Below the pieces are notes generated by a model. The model made no database searches, was not told the DNA's origin, and saw only the letters and a list, made by a program, of their open reading frames with translations. Positions 1 through 6,105 of a DNA stretch of 7,829 nucleotides are shown here, piece by piece. This stretch comes from Bacteroidetes bacterium UBA6661 (lineage in GTDB: Bacteria; Bacteroidota; Bacteroidia; AKYH767-A; OLB10). A program made the position numbers and the translations under genes. The stretch is taken from positions 4,943 to 12,771 of the forward strand of contig DKKR01000030.1 in the NCBI GenBank assembly GCA_002455375.1. The letters run 5' to 3'. Positions within the stretch are counted from its first letter, which is position 1. Each line of letters opens with the position of its first letter.

Positions 1-351
1 AAGAGATAAACTGCTGTTCGAAGCTACTACACTCCAACCATTTGCAGCAGTGATTGCTCCGGCTGCACCTGGAGCTACATTATAGGTGGCCGCCTTGGCA
101 TACAAATAGCAAGTGTAAGTTGATGTTACTCCCGCATGACTACCGATATCAGTCATTATGATAGCATAAGGATTGTTGTTCTGCACACTAAATACCACAA
201 CTGATGAACCGTTGTTGTTAGCAAACGTAGTAGTAATAGTTGTTTGCGCCTGTGCGCTCGTTGTCCACATTCCCACCAGGAACATGAAACAAATCATCCA
301 TCTCCAACAAGAGAAAGAATGTACTCTGTTTTTGTAATTTGTTTTTAACAT
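1..351 (-). CDS. Exported protein of unknown function, N-terminal part
   Basis: This is an open frame of 117 codons that starts with ATG at 351 and runs off the left edge without a stop. Residues 1-35 form a signal peptide: a basic start (K3, K7, R9, R17), a hydrophobic core at about 19-29 (MICFMFLVGMW), then TTSAQA with likely cleavage between A35 and Q36. A later in-frame Met at residue 19 would leave almost no basic n-region, so I prefer the first ATG. The mature part is rich in Thr, Asn, Ser and Ala and looks like a beta-strand repeat (FANNNGSS, FSVQNNNPYAI, ANGWSVVAS). Such low-complexity beta domains are common at the start of large Bacteroidota cell-surface proteins, often type IX secretion cargo. 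The C-terminal sorting domain that would prove this is outside the window. Export is well supported; the function is unknown. Confidence 0.8.
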   Translation of the reverse strand, partial: MLKTNYKNRVHSFSCWRWMICFMFLVGMWTTSAQAQTTITTTFANNNGSSVVVFSVQNNNPYAIIMTDIGSHAGVTSTYTCYLYAKAATYNVAPGAAGAITAANGWSVVASNSSLSL

Positions 352-808
352 GATATTTGATTTTGGTTAAACTAATTGATTTTTATTCTCTACATTAAAT
401 ACTAAAACCGTGTGCAGATAAGCGATAAAAAGTTGCAAAAAATAGCTGTAAATAAGCATTTATTTCTGTCCGGTTTTGGTAATTCGGTTTCAATATTATT
501 CATGAAATTTTTATTTTCCAAGAAATTTTTAACTTTCTTTTAGGAAATTTGATGAAATAGATATATGTCTAAATATTATTGTCGCCATACACCTACAAAA
601 CGGTTTATTAGTTCCTTAAAAATAGAAAAGGTTGCTATTTAAACAACCTTAAACATTACCTACAGAAGATTAAAATAAACCGGCTATTTTATTTAAAAAT
701 ATCAATTGTGTTTTATCAAAGTTAATTCCATCTGCCAATTATTACGGCTATTGAAATTTATTAAATCAGTTTATGATAAATAGCTGAATAATAACCTTTG
801 TTACAGAC
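352..808. other. AT-rich intergenic region with no gene seen
   Basis: This 457-base gap lies between the exported-protein gene and pgk, both on the minus strand. I find no convincing coding frame, tRNA-like fold or mobile-element end. It contains a probable terminator (628-650, separate entry). It also has five copies of AAACCG or its complement CGGTTT: 405-410, 471-476, 485-490, 601-606 and 677-682. A weak AT-only hairpin occurs at 450-465. The promoter for the exported protein must lie in the left part. No exact TAnnTTTG box is visible there; the nearest match, on the minus strand at about 436-444, has one extra T. Confidence 0.6.
628..650 (-). terminator. Probable rho-independent terminator of pgk
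   Basis: There is a perfect 7-bp inverted repeat, AAGGTTG (628-634) and CAACCTT (644-650), with a 9-base loop. Read on the minus strand, the stem is followed by a T-rich tail (TTCTATTTTT); the plus-strand side has no such tail. This orientation fits an end for pgk transcripts. The roughly 160-base distance from the pgk stop and the short stem keep confidence moderate. Confidence 0.5.
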
Positions 809-2023
809 TTAAGACATAATCATTTTTATTCCCGGCAATTCTCTACCTTCAAAATATTCCAATAAAGCACCACCACCTGTTGAAACATAACTTACTTTAT
901 CTGCCAAACCAAATTTATTAATAGCAGCCGTAGAATCGCCACCACCAATTAATGAAAAAGCACCTTTTGATGTTGCACTAACAATTGCATCTGCAATTCC
1001 TTTAGTCCCTGCAGCAAATTTTTCCATTTCAAATACGCCCATTGGTCCATTCCATAAAATGGTTTTGCTTTTACTGATGATTTCTGAAAACGCTGTTACC
1101 GCCTTTGGTCCAATGTCTAAACCCATCCAACCATCAGGAATACTCATATTATCACTGATTGATGTTTGTGCATCATTGTCGAACTTGTCACCAAGAACAG
1201 AGTCAAATGGTAAATGAAACTGAACCCCTGATTGTTTTGCCCGTTCCAAAAGTTGTTTGGCTAAATCTAATTTATCTGTTTCGCAAAGTGATGATCCAAT
1301 ATTTCCACCCATTGCTTTAAAGAAAGTATAAGCCATACCACCACCAATAAGAATATGATTGCAGCGTAACATGAGTTGTTCGATGATGAGAATTTTATCA
1401 GAAACTTTTGCCCCGCCCATAATAGCTGTAAATGGTTTTTCTGCATGTTGCATAATGCGTTCTGCATTTTTAATTTCATTTGCCATAACATAACCAAACA
1501 TTTTTGCTCCCGGAAAAAACTGTGCTATGATTGCTGTACTGGCATGGGCACGATGTGCCGTTCCAAATGCATCGTTAACATAAATATTACCCAAAGAGGC
1601 TAATTGTCTGGCAAAATCTTCTTCGCCCTTTTCTTCGCCTTTATGAAACCTAAGGTTCTCTAACAATAGTACTTCACCGGGTTGAAGCTTAGAAGCAAGT
1701 ACAGATGTTTCTGCACCAACACAGTCGGAAGCAAACTTTACTTCGACACCCAATAACTTCGACACTTCACTTAACGTATGTTTTAAAGTAAATTTTTTTG
1801 TGTCAACAGTACCATCGTCTTTCAGCTTTTTTAATGGCCTTCCTAAATGACTCATCAGCACTACGCTGCCACCATCTGCCAATATCTTTTTTATAGTAGG
1901 AACTGCTGCTTTAATTCGAGTATTATCAGTCACTGAAAAGGTTGATTTATCTAAAGGAACATTAAAATCAACACGCACTAAGGCTCGTTTTCCGTTAAAA
2001 TTAAAATCATCTACTGTTAGCAT
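809..2023 (-). CDS. pgk: Phosphoglycerate kinase
   Basis: This cytoplasmic glycolytic enzyme transfers phosphate from 1,3-bisphosphoglycerate to ADP, giving ATP and 3-phosphoglycerate, and runs in reverse in gluconeogenesis. The 404-residue protein has the usual length and every main family motif. The N-terminal signature is RVDFNVP (17-23), with substrate-binding D19, N21 and R36. SHLGRP follows at 58-63, LENLRFHKGEE at 121-131, and NDAFGTAHRAHAST at 150-163. The hinge-side motif is GGAKVSDK (203-210). The nucleotide-binding C-terminal half has a WNGPMGVFE segment, GGGDS (360-364) and TGGGA (382-386). The ATG at 2023 places the signature at its normal distance from the N-terminus. The gene is transcribed alone, divergently from holB; a -7 box lies about 25 bases upstream of the start. 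Nothing is missing or broken. Confidence 0.98.
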   Translation of the reverse strand: MLTVDDFNFNGKRALVRVDFNVPLDKSTFSVTDNTRIKAAVPTIKKILADGGSVVLMSHLGRPLKKLKDDGTVDTKKFTLKHTLSEVSKLLGVEVKFASDCVGAETSVLASKLQPGEVLLLENLRFHKGEEKGEEDFARQLASLGNIYVNDAFGTAHRAHASTAIIAQFFPGAKMFGYVMANEIKNAERIMQHAEKPFTAIMGGAKVSDKILIIEQLMLRCNHILIGGGMAYTFFKAMGGNIGSSLCETDKLDLAKQLLERAKQSGVQFHLPFDSVLGDKFDNDAQTSISDNMSIPDGWMGLDIGPKAVTAFSEIISKSKTILWNGPMGVFEMEKFAAGTKGIADAIVSATSKGAFSLIGGGDSTAAINKFGLADKVSYVSTGGGALLEYFEGRELPGIKMIMS

Positions 2024-2047
2024 AATTGTTATGAGTAATTTTCACTG

Positions 2048-2055
2048 CAAAGATA
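2048..2055 (-). promoter_or_regulatory. Probable pgk -7 promoter box
   Basis: The minus strand reads TATCTTTG, an exact match to the Bacteroidota -7 consensus TAnnTTTG. It would start transcription about 20 bases before the pgk ATG. I see no TTTG-like -33 element at the expected spacing (near 2076-2079), so the call rests on the -7 box and its position. The short leader has no purine-rich Shine-Dalgarno sequence. Confidence 0.6.
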
Positions 2056-2207
2056 GTTACTGTCAACTAATTCTATGACTTGATACAATATCAAAACTTG
2101 TTGTTTTGCTGTTATTAAAAAATCGTATTTGACTAAATTGTAAATTACAATAGATTAACTGTTTAATTATTTCTGAAAACATCATAGGTTAACGTCTAAT
2201 GTTATCT

Positions 2208-2215
2208 TACTTTTG
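2208..2215 (+). promoter_or_regulatory. Probable holB -7 promoter box directly before the start codon
   Basis: TACTTTTG matches TAnnTTTG exactly and sits only 4 bases before the ATG at 2220. Transcription would be expected to begin at about 2219-2221, which gives a leaderless or nearly leaderless mRNA. The box lies inside an in-frame upstream extension of holB (codons from ATG 2199), which argues that the extension is not translated. No clear -33 element is seen near 2184-2190. Confidence 0.6.
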
Positions 2216-2219
2216 CAGT

Positions 2220-3356
2220 ATGCAGTTTAAAGATGTAGTAGGACAAAAAGACACCAAGCAGTTGCTATTGAAAATGGCTGGTGAAAACCGGATTCCACAT
2301 GCCATGCTTTTTATGGGAAATGCCGGAAGTGGTACACTGCCTTTAGCCATTGCTTTTGCTCAGTTAATCAACTGCGAAAATGCCACAACAGACGATAGCT
2401 GCGGTGTGTGTCACAGTTGCCGCATGTATGCAAAGCTTTCACATCCCGATTTGCATTTTGCACTACCTGTGAACGCTATTGATGATATTAAAAAACCTAA
2501 AACAGATGATTTTATTGAACAGTGGCGTGCAGCATACATAAAAAACCCTAACCTTTCACTACAAGACTGGTACGACACAATAGGTATTGAAAAAAAACAA
2601 GGAATAATTGCAACAGAAGAGAGTGCAGCAATTGTACATAAACTCTACTTAAAAAGTTTTGAAGGCAAACACAAAGTGCTTATCATGTGGCATGCAGACA
2701 GAATGAATAGTGCAACAAGCAACAAACTTCTTAAAATAATTGAAGAACCACCCGGAAACACGGTGTTTATACTAATCACCGAACGTTATGATGGCATTTT
2801 ACCAACTATACTTTCGCGTACACAGTTAGTTAAAATTCCGAAAATAGATAATGATTCATTAATAAAGTATGCCTGCGAAAAATATGGCTTAGATATCAAC
2901 AAAGCTCGCAATATGGTTCATCTTTCGGGTAATGACATAACAGAGTTAATGGCACTAATGAATCAGGAAAACTTATCCGGACAAATGGAACATTCTTTTA
3001 TAGAGTGGATGCGTATGTGCTATAAATTTGGAACGAATTATAAAGTATTATACAGTTGGATTGAAGACATATCAAAACTTTCGCGCGATGCACAAAAAAA
3101 TTTTTTGAGCTTTTGTTTGGGAGCTGCCCGCGAGTGTTTAATTACCAACATGGCTGGTATAAATCACTCACGATATACAGATGCAACTTTTAATGGTTTT
3201 GAGCGATTCAGTAAGATGATAAATGCAGATAACGTTGAGCCTTTTGCAAAAACACTTGAAGAAGCTATTTATCATATTGAGCGTAATGCCAATCCAAAAA
3301 TATTATTTTTAGATTTGTCGTTCAGAATGCATCGCATTTTACACATGAAATTTTAA
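2220..3356 (+). CDS. holB: DNA polymerase III delta' type clamp-loader subunit
   Basis: The delta' subunit is part of the cytoplasmic clamp-loader complex that opens the beta sliding clamp and places it on primed DNA. With the start at 2220 the protein has 378 residues. The N-terminal AAA+ module begins MQFKDVVGQ, as is typical of this family. The P-loop position reads GNAGSGTLPLA (33-43), with Thr in place of the catalytic Lys, so ATP binding is probably lost, as in other delta' proteins. A zinc module follows: C52, C61, C64, C67 (C-x8-C-x2-C-x2-C). LLKIIEEPP (170-178) is the conserved helix of clamp-loader subunits, and LSRTQ (198-202) is the SRC-type motif with its arginine finger R200. 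The C-terminal collar region is poorly conserved, as usual. An in-frame ATG at 2199 exists but overlaps the promoter box. ricT follows after 7 bases. Confidence 0.9.
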   Translation: MQFKDVVGQKDTKQLLLKMAGENRIPHAMLFMGNAGSGTLPLAIAFAQLINCENATTDDSCGVCHSCRMYAKLSHPDLHFALPVNAIDDIKKPKTDDFIEQWRAAYIKNPNLSLQDWYDTIGIEKKQGIIATEESAAIVHKLYLKSFEGKHKVLIMWHADRMNSATSNKLLKIIEEPPGNTVFILITERYDGILPTILSRTQLVKIPKIDNDSLIKYACEKYGLDINKARNMVHLSGNDITELMALMNQENLSGQMEHSFIEWMRMCYKFGTNYKVLYSWIEDISKLSRDAQKNFLSFCLGAARECLITNMAGINHSRYTDATFNGFERFSKMINADNVEPFAKTLEEAIYHIERNANPKILFLDLSFRMHRILHMKF

Positions 3357-3363
3357 TTGATTA

Positions 3364-4551
3364 ATGACAACCACAACAATAAATACCAATACAAAAAGTA
3401 CAGGATGCACTTCGTGCGGAACAGGCAGCTGCAATAAGCTGAATGTTTATGACTGGCTTAGTGATATGGAGTTTCCACCAGGACATATTCCATTCAATGT
3501 AGTAGAAGTGCAGTTTAAAGGAACCCGTAAAGAATATTTCAGAAATACAGACGGACCTATACTTAAAGCCGGAGATATAGTTGCCGTTGAAGGAAATCCC
3601 GGACATGATATTGGCACAGTAACCATGACAGGTGAGTTGGTTAAACTTCAACTTAAAAAGCGTGGCTTCGAAAGTGGTGCTCCGGAGATTAAACAACTGT
3701 ACAGACCGGCCAAACAAGGTGACATTGAAAAGTGGGAACAAGTAAAACAATTAGAGCATCAAACCATGCACCGTGCAAGAAAGATAGCATTGCAACTTGG
3801 CTTAAAAATGAAGCTTAGTGATGTCGAATATCAGGGTGATGGCAAGAAAGCTACATTCTTTTATACTGCCGAAGAACGTGTTGATTTTCGTGAGTTGATA
3901 AAAAAACTACATGAAGAGTTTAAAGTTAGAATAGATATGAGGCAGATTGGTCTCAGACAGGAAGCAGGGCGTCTTGGAGGAATAGGTTCATGTGGAAGAG
4001 AGCTTTGCTGCTCTACCTGGATGACAAGTTTTAAAACTGTTGGTACTTCAGCAGCGCGCTATCAGAATCTGTCAATCAACCCTGTAAAACTTGCCGGACA
4101 ATGTGGAAAATTAAAATGCTGTCTCAACTATGAGTTGGACAGTTACATGGATGCCATTAAAGACATTCCCGAACAAGGTACTGCTATTTTTACTGAAGCC
4201 GGAAAAGCATTACACAGAAAAACTGATATTTTTAAACGCATCATGTGGTATGAACTTATCCCGAATTTAAAGGATGGCGAATACTACCAACCCAGTGCAG
4301 ACAAGTGGGTGATGTTGCCTGTTGACAGAGTTAAAGAAATTATTGCACTCAACAAGGCAAACCAAAAACCGGCTGATCTGAAGAGCGGACTTCCTGTAGA
4401 AGATGAGGCAGAAGAACCTGATTATGCCGATATGGTTGGACAAGATAGTCTTACCAGAATGGATAAAAAGAAAAAGAAGAAAAAGAAGAAGAAAAAGCCT
4501 TCGCAGCCTAATCAACAAACGAACAATGGCCAACAGAAAAAGCCTTCTTAG
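3364..4551 (+). CDS. ricT: PSP1 domain / RicT (YaaT) family protein with cysteine-rich N-terminus and polylysine tail
   Basis: The protein has 395 residues. A short cysteine cluster, C15, C18, C23 (GCTSCGTGSCNKLN), precedes the segment DWLSDMEFPPGH. A region containing GHDIGTVTMTGELVKLQ follows, then the PSP1 domain at about 115-200, ending in VDFRELIKKL and RQIGLRQEA. Two further conserved cysteine groups follow: GSCGRELCC (C210, C215, C216) and GQCGKLKCC (C247, C252, C253). In Bacillus, RicT works with RicA and RicF, a complex reported to carry iron-sulfur clusters and to affect mRNA maturation by RNase Y. Whether that applies here is unknown, since no partner is visible. The C-terminus is disordered and charged, with 11 consecutive lysines at 368-378. 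The gene starts 7 bases after holB and overlaps gldH by 26 bases. Family assignment is firm; the role is inferred. Confidence 0.9.
   Translation: MTTTTINTNTKSTGCTSCGTGSCNKLNVYDWLSDMEFPPGHIPFNVVEVQFKGTRKEYFRNTDGPILKAGDIVAVEGNPGHDIGTVTMTGELVKLQLKKRGFESGAPEIKQLYRPAKQGDIEKWEQVKQLEHQTMHRARKIALQLGLKMKLSDVEYQGDGKKATFFYTAEERVDFRELIKKLHEEFKVRIDMRQIGLRQEAGRLGGIGSCGRELCCSTWMTSFKTVGTSAARYQNLSINPVKLAGQCGKLKCCLNYELDSYMDAIKDIPEQGTAIFTEAGKALHRKTDIFKRIMWYELIPNLKDGEYYQPSADKWVMLPVDRVKEIIALNKANQKPADLKSGLPVEDEAEEPDYADMVGQDSLTRMDKKKKKKKKKKKPSQPNQQTNNGQQKKPS
4465..4497 (+). repeat. Purine-only AAA/AAG tract coding 11 lysines
   Basis: These 33 bases consist only of A and G and form eleven lysine codons (four AAA, seven AAG) in the 3' part of ricT. 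The G residues break the run so that no stretch of A exceeds five bases. This limits slippage compared with pure poly-A. The tract lies about 30 bases before the gldH start codon. Confidence 0.9.
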
Positions 4552-5008
4552 GTATTTAATTGCCGGGGTTGTAATTGTAGTGTTTGCTTCCTGCAATCAA
4601 CAGTATCATTTTGAAGAAAACAAATCCATCAAAGGCAGCAATTGGGATTTTTCTGAACCAATAAGTTTTGATGTTAACATTGATGATACACTCACTGCCT
4701 ATAACATGTACATTAATGTACGCAATCAGGGTAACTATCGTTTCAGTAATTTATTTTTATTCATCAACACACATTTACCACAAGGTCAGCATTTACGCGA
4801 TACAGTAGAAATAACTTTGGCTACTCCTGACGGAGCTTGGCTCGGTAAAGGCATTGGTGATTTATATTCCAATCGTTATTTGTTTCGTAAAAATTTCCGA
4901 TTCCCTCAAAAGGGAGATTATCACTTTGAGTTAATTCAGGCCATGCGTGTAAATCCGCTCCCGGGTATTCTTGATGCAGGTATCAGAATAGAAAAAACAA
5001 AACAATAA
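4526..5008 (+). CDS. gldH: Gliding motility lipoprotein GldH
   Basis: This is a 160-residue envelope lipoprotein. After a basic start (R4, K5, R9) and a hydrophobic stretch at 10-20, the lipobox reads FASC with the lipidated cysteine at C23. The mature part shows the GldH pattern: WDFSEPISFDVNIDD, YNMYINVRNQGNYRFSNLFLF, a DTVEITLA strand, DGAWLGKGIGDL, and near the end QAMRVNPLPGILDAGIRIEK. In Flavobacterium johnsoniae gldH mutants do not glide and are impaired in chitin use, which links the protein to the gliding/type IX secretion machinery. Its molecular role is not established. An in-frame ATG at 4403 would add 41 residues of arginine-rich shadow sequence inside ricT and bury the signal peptide, so the start at 4526 is chosen. 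That start lies inside ricT in another frame, suggesting translational coupling. Homologues also occur in non-gliding species. Confidence 0.9.
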   Translation: MANRKSLLRYLIAGVVIVVFASCNQQYHFEENKSIKGSNWDFSEPISFDVNIDDTLTAYNMYINVRNQGNYRFSNLFLFINTHLPQGQHLRDTVEITLATPDGAWLGKGIGDLYSNRYLFRKNFRFPQKGDYHFELIQAMRVNPLPGILDAGIRIEKTKQ

Positions 5009-5046
5009 TTTTCCTCAAGTGACTGTCAAAATTTAGTATAAAACAT

Positions 5047-5076
5047 AAAAGCCGCTATGATAACAATGCGGCTTTT
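5047..5076. terminator. Bidirectional rho-independent terminator
   Basis: There is a perfect 9-bp stem, AAAAGCCGC (5047-5055) and GCGGCTTTT (5068-5076), with a 12-base loop. The A run on one side and T run on the other let it work in both directions. It sits between the convergent gldH and the minus-strand lipoprotein gene, about 40 bases after gldH and about 20 bases past the lipoprotein stop. This is the clearest terminator in the window. Confidence 0.88.
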
Positions 5077-5098
5077 TGATGTTAGAATTATTTATTTC

Positions 5099-5941
5099 TT
5101 ATTCTACAATATTCTGACGTGCTTTTTCCAAGCCTGATGCCAATCGGGTTAAGAATGCTTTGTCTATTTGTTTTTCGTCCGATGGCTCTTTATAAATTGC
5201 CAACAATGCCTCATAATCTGACTTTATTTTCTTTACCTCATCATTATCGGCAAACTCACTTAATAATTTTGTAATGTTGTCAAGATACAAACGTTGCTCC
5301 CATACCCTTTTATATAATATTTCATTGTCGGCATTTCTGCTTGCTGTAAGCAACGACTTAACAGTAAGATATTGACATTCGAGCCAGCTTCCTGCTAACA
5401 CCTGACTGGCTGTTTCCAACCTTTTGTTACTGCGTAAATAAGCATCCGTTGCAGCGTATGCATCATCAATCACACGGGTCAAAGAATCACGATTGTTGCT
5501 GTTTGTCTCAAAACGATTTACAAACTGATTAAATGTTTCTTCCATGCCCAATTGTGACGCAAGTTTCTTTGCAGTGTTGTAATACTTAATGGCATCTAAT
5601 GTTCTGTTGTTAACAACCAAATAGCCCAAATCAACACCATAGATACCGTAGTTCATGGCTTGTTTAAGTGATGTCATGTATTTGTCTGCATTATCTGCCG
5701 AATTGAGCAATGCAGTATTTACTTCAAGTTTTGATTTACTAAACTCATCTAATACCTGCATGGGTGGCGGCAGGTTAGCTATGGTGTAGGTAAACTGAAA
5801 AGTTGCCACTTCACTAACGGGCATGGTATCTTTAGTTTCTGCCGTCTGCTCTTTGTTTTCTTCACCTGATTTATTGCTGCATGATCCGGTGAGCAACAAT
5901 CCGGCAATAACAGTGGATAAATAGATATAGCGTTTGCGCAT
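5099..5941 (-). CDS. Lipoprotein of unknown function, mostly helical
   Basis: The protein has 280 residues. The signal peptide is basic at the start (R2, K3, R4), hydrophobic at about 6-17, and ends in LTGSC with the lipidated cysteine at C21. A short acidic/polar linker follows (SNKSGEENKEQTAETKD), as is common after the lipid anchor. The rest is predicted to be almost all alpha-helical. Recognisable segments are FTYTIANLPPPMQVLDEF (about 50-67), the GIYGVDLGYLVVNN stretch at about 99-112, NRDSLTRVIDDAYAATDAYL, and LAGSWLECQYL. It resembles an uncharacterised lipoprotein type I recall from other Bacteroidota; I cannot assign a named family or activity. Helical pairs could form TPR-like or bundle structures, but no clear TPR consensus is visible. 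It is monocistronic here, with its own promoter, and convergent with gldH. Confidence 0.85.
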   Translation of the reverse strand: MRKRYIYLSTVIAGLLLTGSCSNKSGEENKEQTAETKDTMPVSEVATFQFTYTIANLPPPMQVLDEFSKSKLEVNTALLNSADNADKYMTSLKQAMNYGIYGVDLGYLVVNNRTLDAIKYYNTAKKLASQLGMEETFNQFVNRFETNSNNRDSLTRVIDDAYAATDAYLRSNKRLETASQVLAGSWLECQYLTVKSLLTASRNADNEILYKRVWEQRLYLDNITKLLSEFADNDEVKKIKSDYEALLAIYKEPSDEKQIDKAFLTRLASGLEKARQNIVE

Positions 5942-5955
5942 AGTTTTATTTTCAG

Positions 5956-5987
5956 CAAACGTAACAGATTTTTTTACTTAATGCAAA
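5956..5987 (-). promoter_or_regulatory. Two-part Bacteroidota promoter of the lipoprotein gene
   Basis: On the minus strand the -33 element TTTG (5984-5987) and the -7 element TACGTTTG (5956-5963) are separated by 20 bases, close to the spacing of the primary-sigma promoter of this phylum. The predicted start of transcription near 5951 gives a leader of about 10 bases before the ATG at 5941. This is the best promoter match in the window. A small inverted repeat, ATGAT-GA-ATCAT (5990-6001), lies just upstream of the -33 element. Confidence 0.72.
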
Positions 5988-6105
5988 AAATGATGAATCA
6001 TACTTTAATTCAACTGTTCATAACAGAGTTAAAAATCATGTAGAAAATAAAAACGCTGTTGACTTTAGTGCATTTTGGCCGCATTTAACGACTAATACCT
6101 AAAAT

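Noticed and set aside
450..465. AT-only hairpin AAATAA-GCAT-TTATTT
   Set aside because: The stem has no G-C pairs and no adjacent T run; in DNA this AT-rich it is expected by chance.
502..543. Tiny plus-strand frame of 13 codons (MKFLFSKKFLTFF)
   Set aside because: It is very short, made of A/T-rich low-complexity codons, and lacks a promoter or any downstream partner.
1267..1603. Open frames of about 75 codons on both strands inside pgk (1267-1497 minus, 1376-1603 plus)
   Set aside because: They lie wholly within the conserved pgk gene in other frames, have no recognisable domain and no promoter; pgk explains the sequence.
3094..3106. A7T6 tract inside holB that could be a slippage or curvature site
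   Set aside because: It is read normally as Gln-Lys-Asn-Phe-Leu and the frame continues to a sensible stop, so there is no sign of frameshifting.
3361..3750. A 129-codon minus-strand frame opposite the start of ricT
   Set aside because: It is antisense to conserved RicT coding sequence, has an atypical Cys/Phe/Ile-rich composition and no family resemblance.
4403..4525. An upstream in-frame ATG for gldH that would add 41 residues
   Set aside because: The extra residues are an arginine/lysine-rich out-of-frame reading of ricT and would place the signal peptide internally; ATG 4526 gives a normal lipoprotein signal.
4267..4596. A 109-codon minus-strand frame rich in Leu/Phe/Arg near the ricT-gldH junction
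   Set aside because: Its leucine-rich segment is simply the complement of the AAA/AAG lysine tract; it spans two real genes on the other strand.
6014..6026. Short hairpin CTGTT-CAT-AACAG between the lipoprotein and wzc-like genes
   Set aside because: A 5-bp stem with two G-C pairs and no T tail is too weak to call a terminator or operator on its own.
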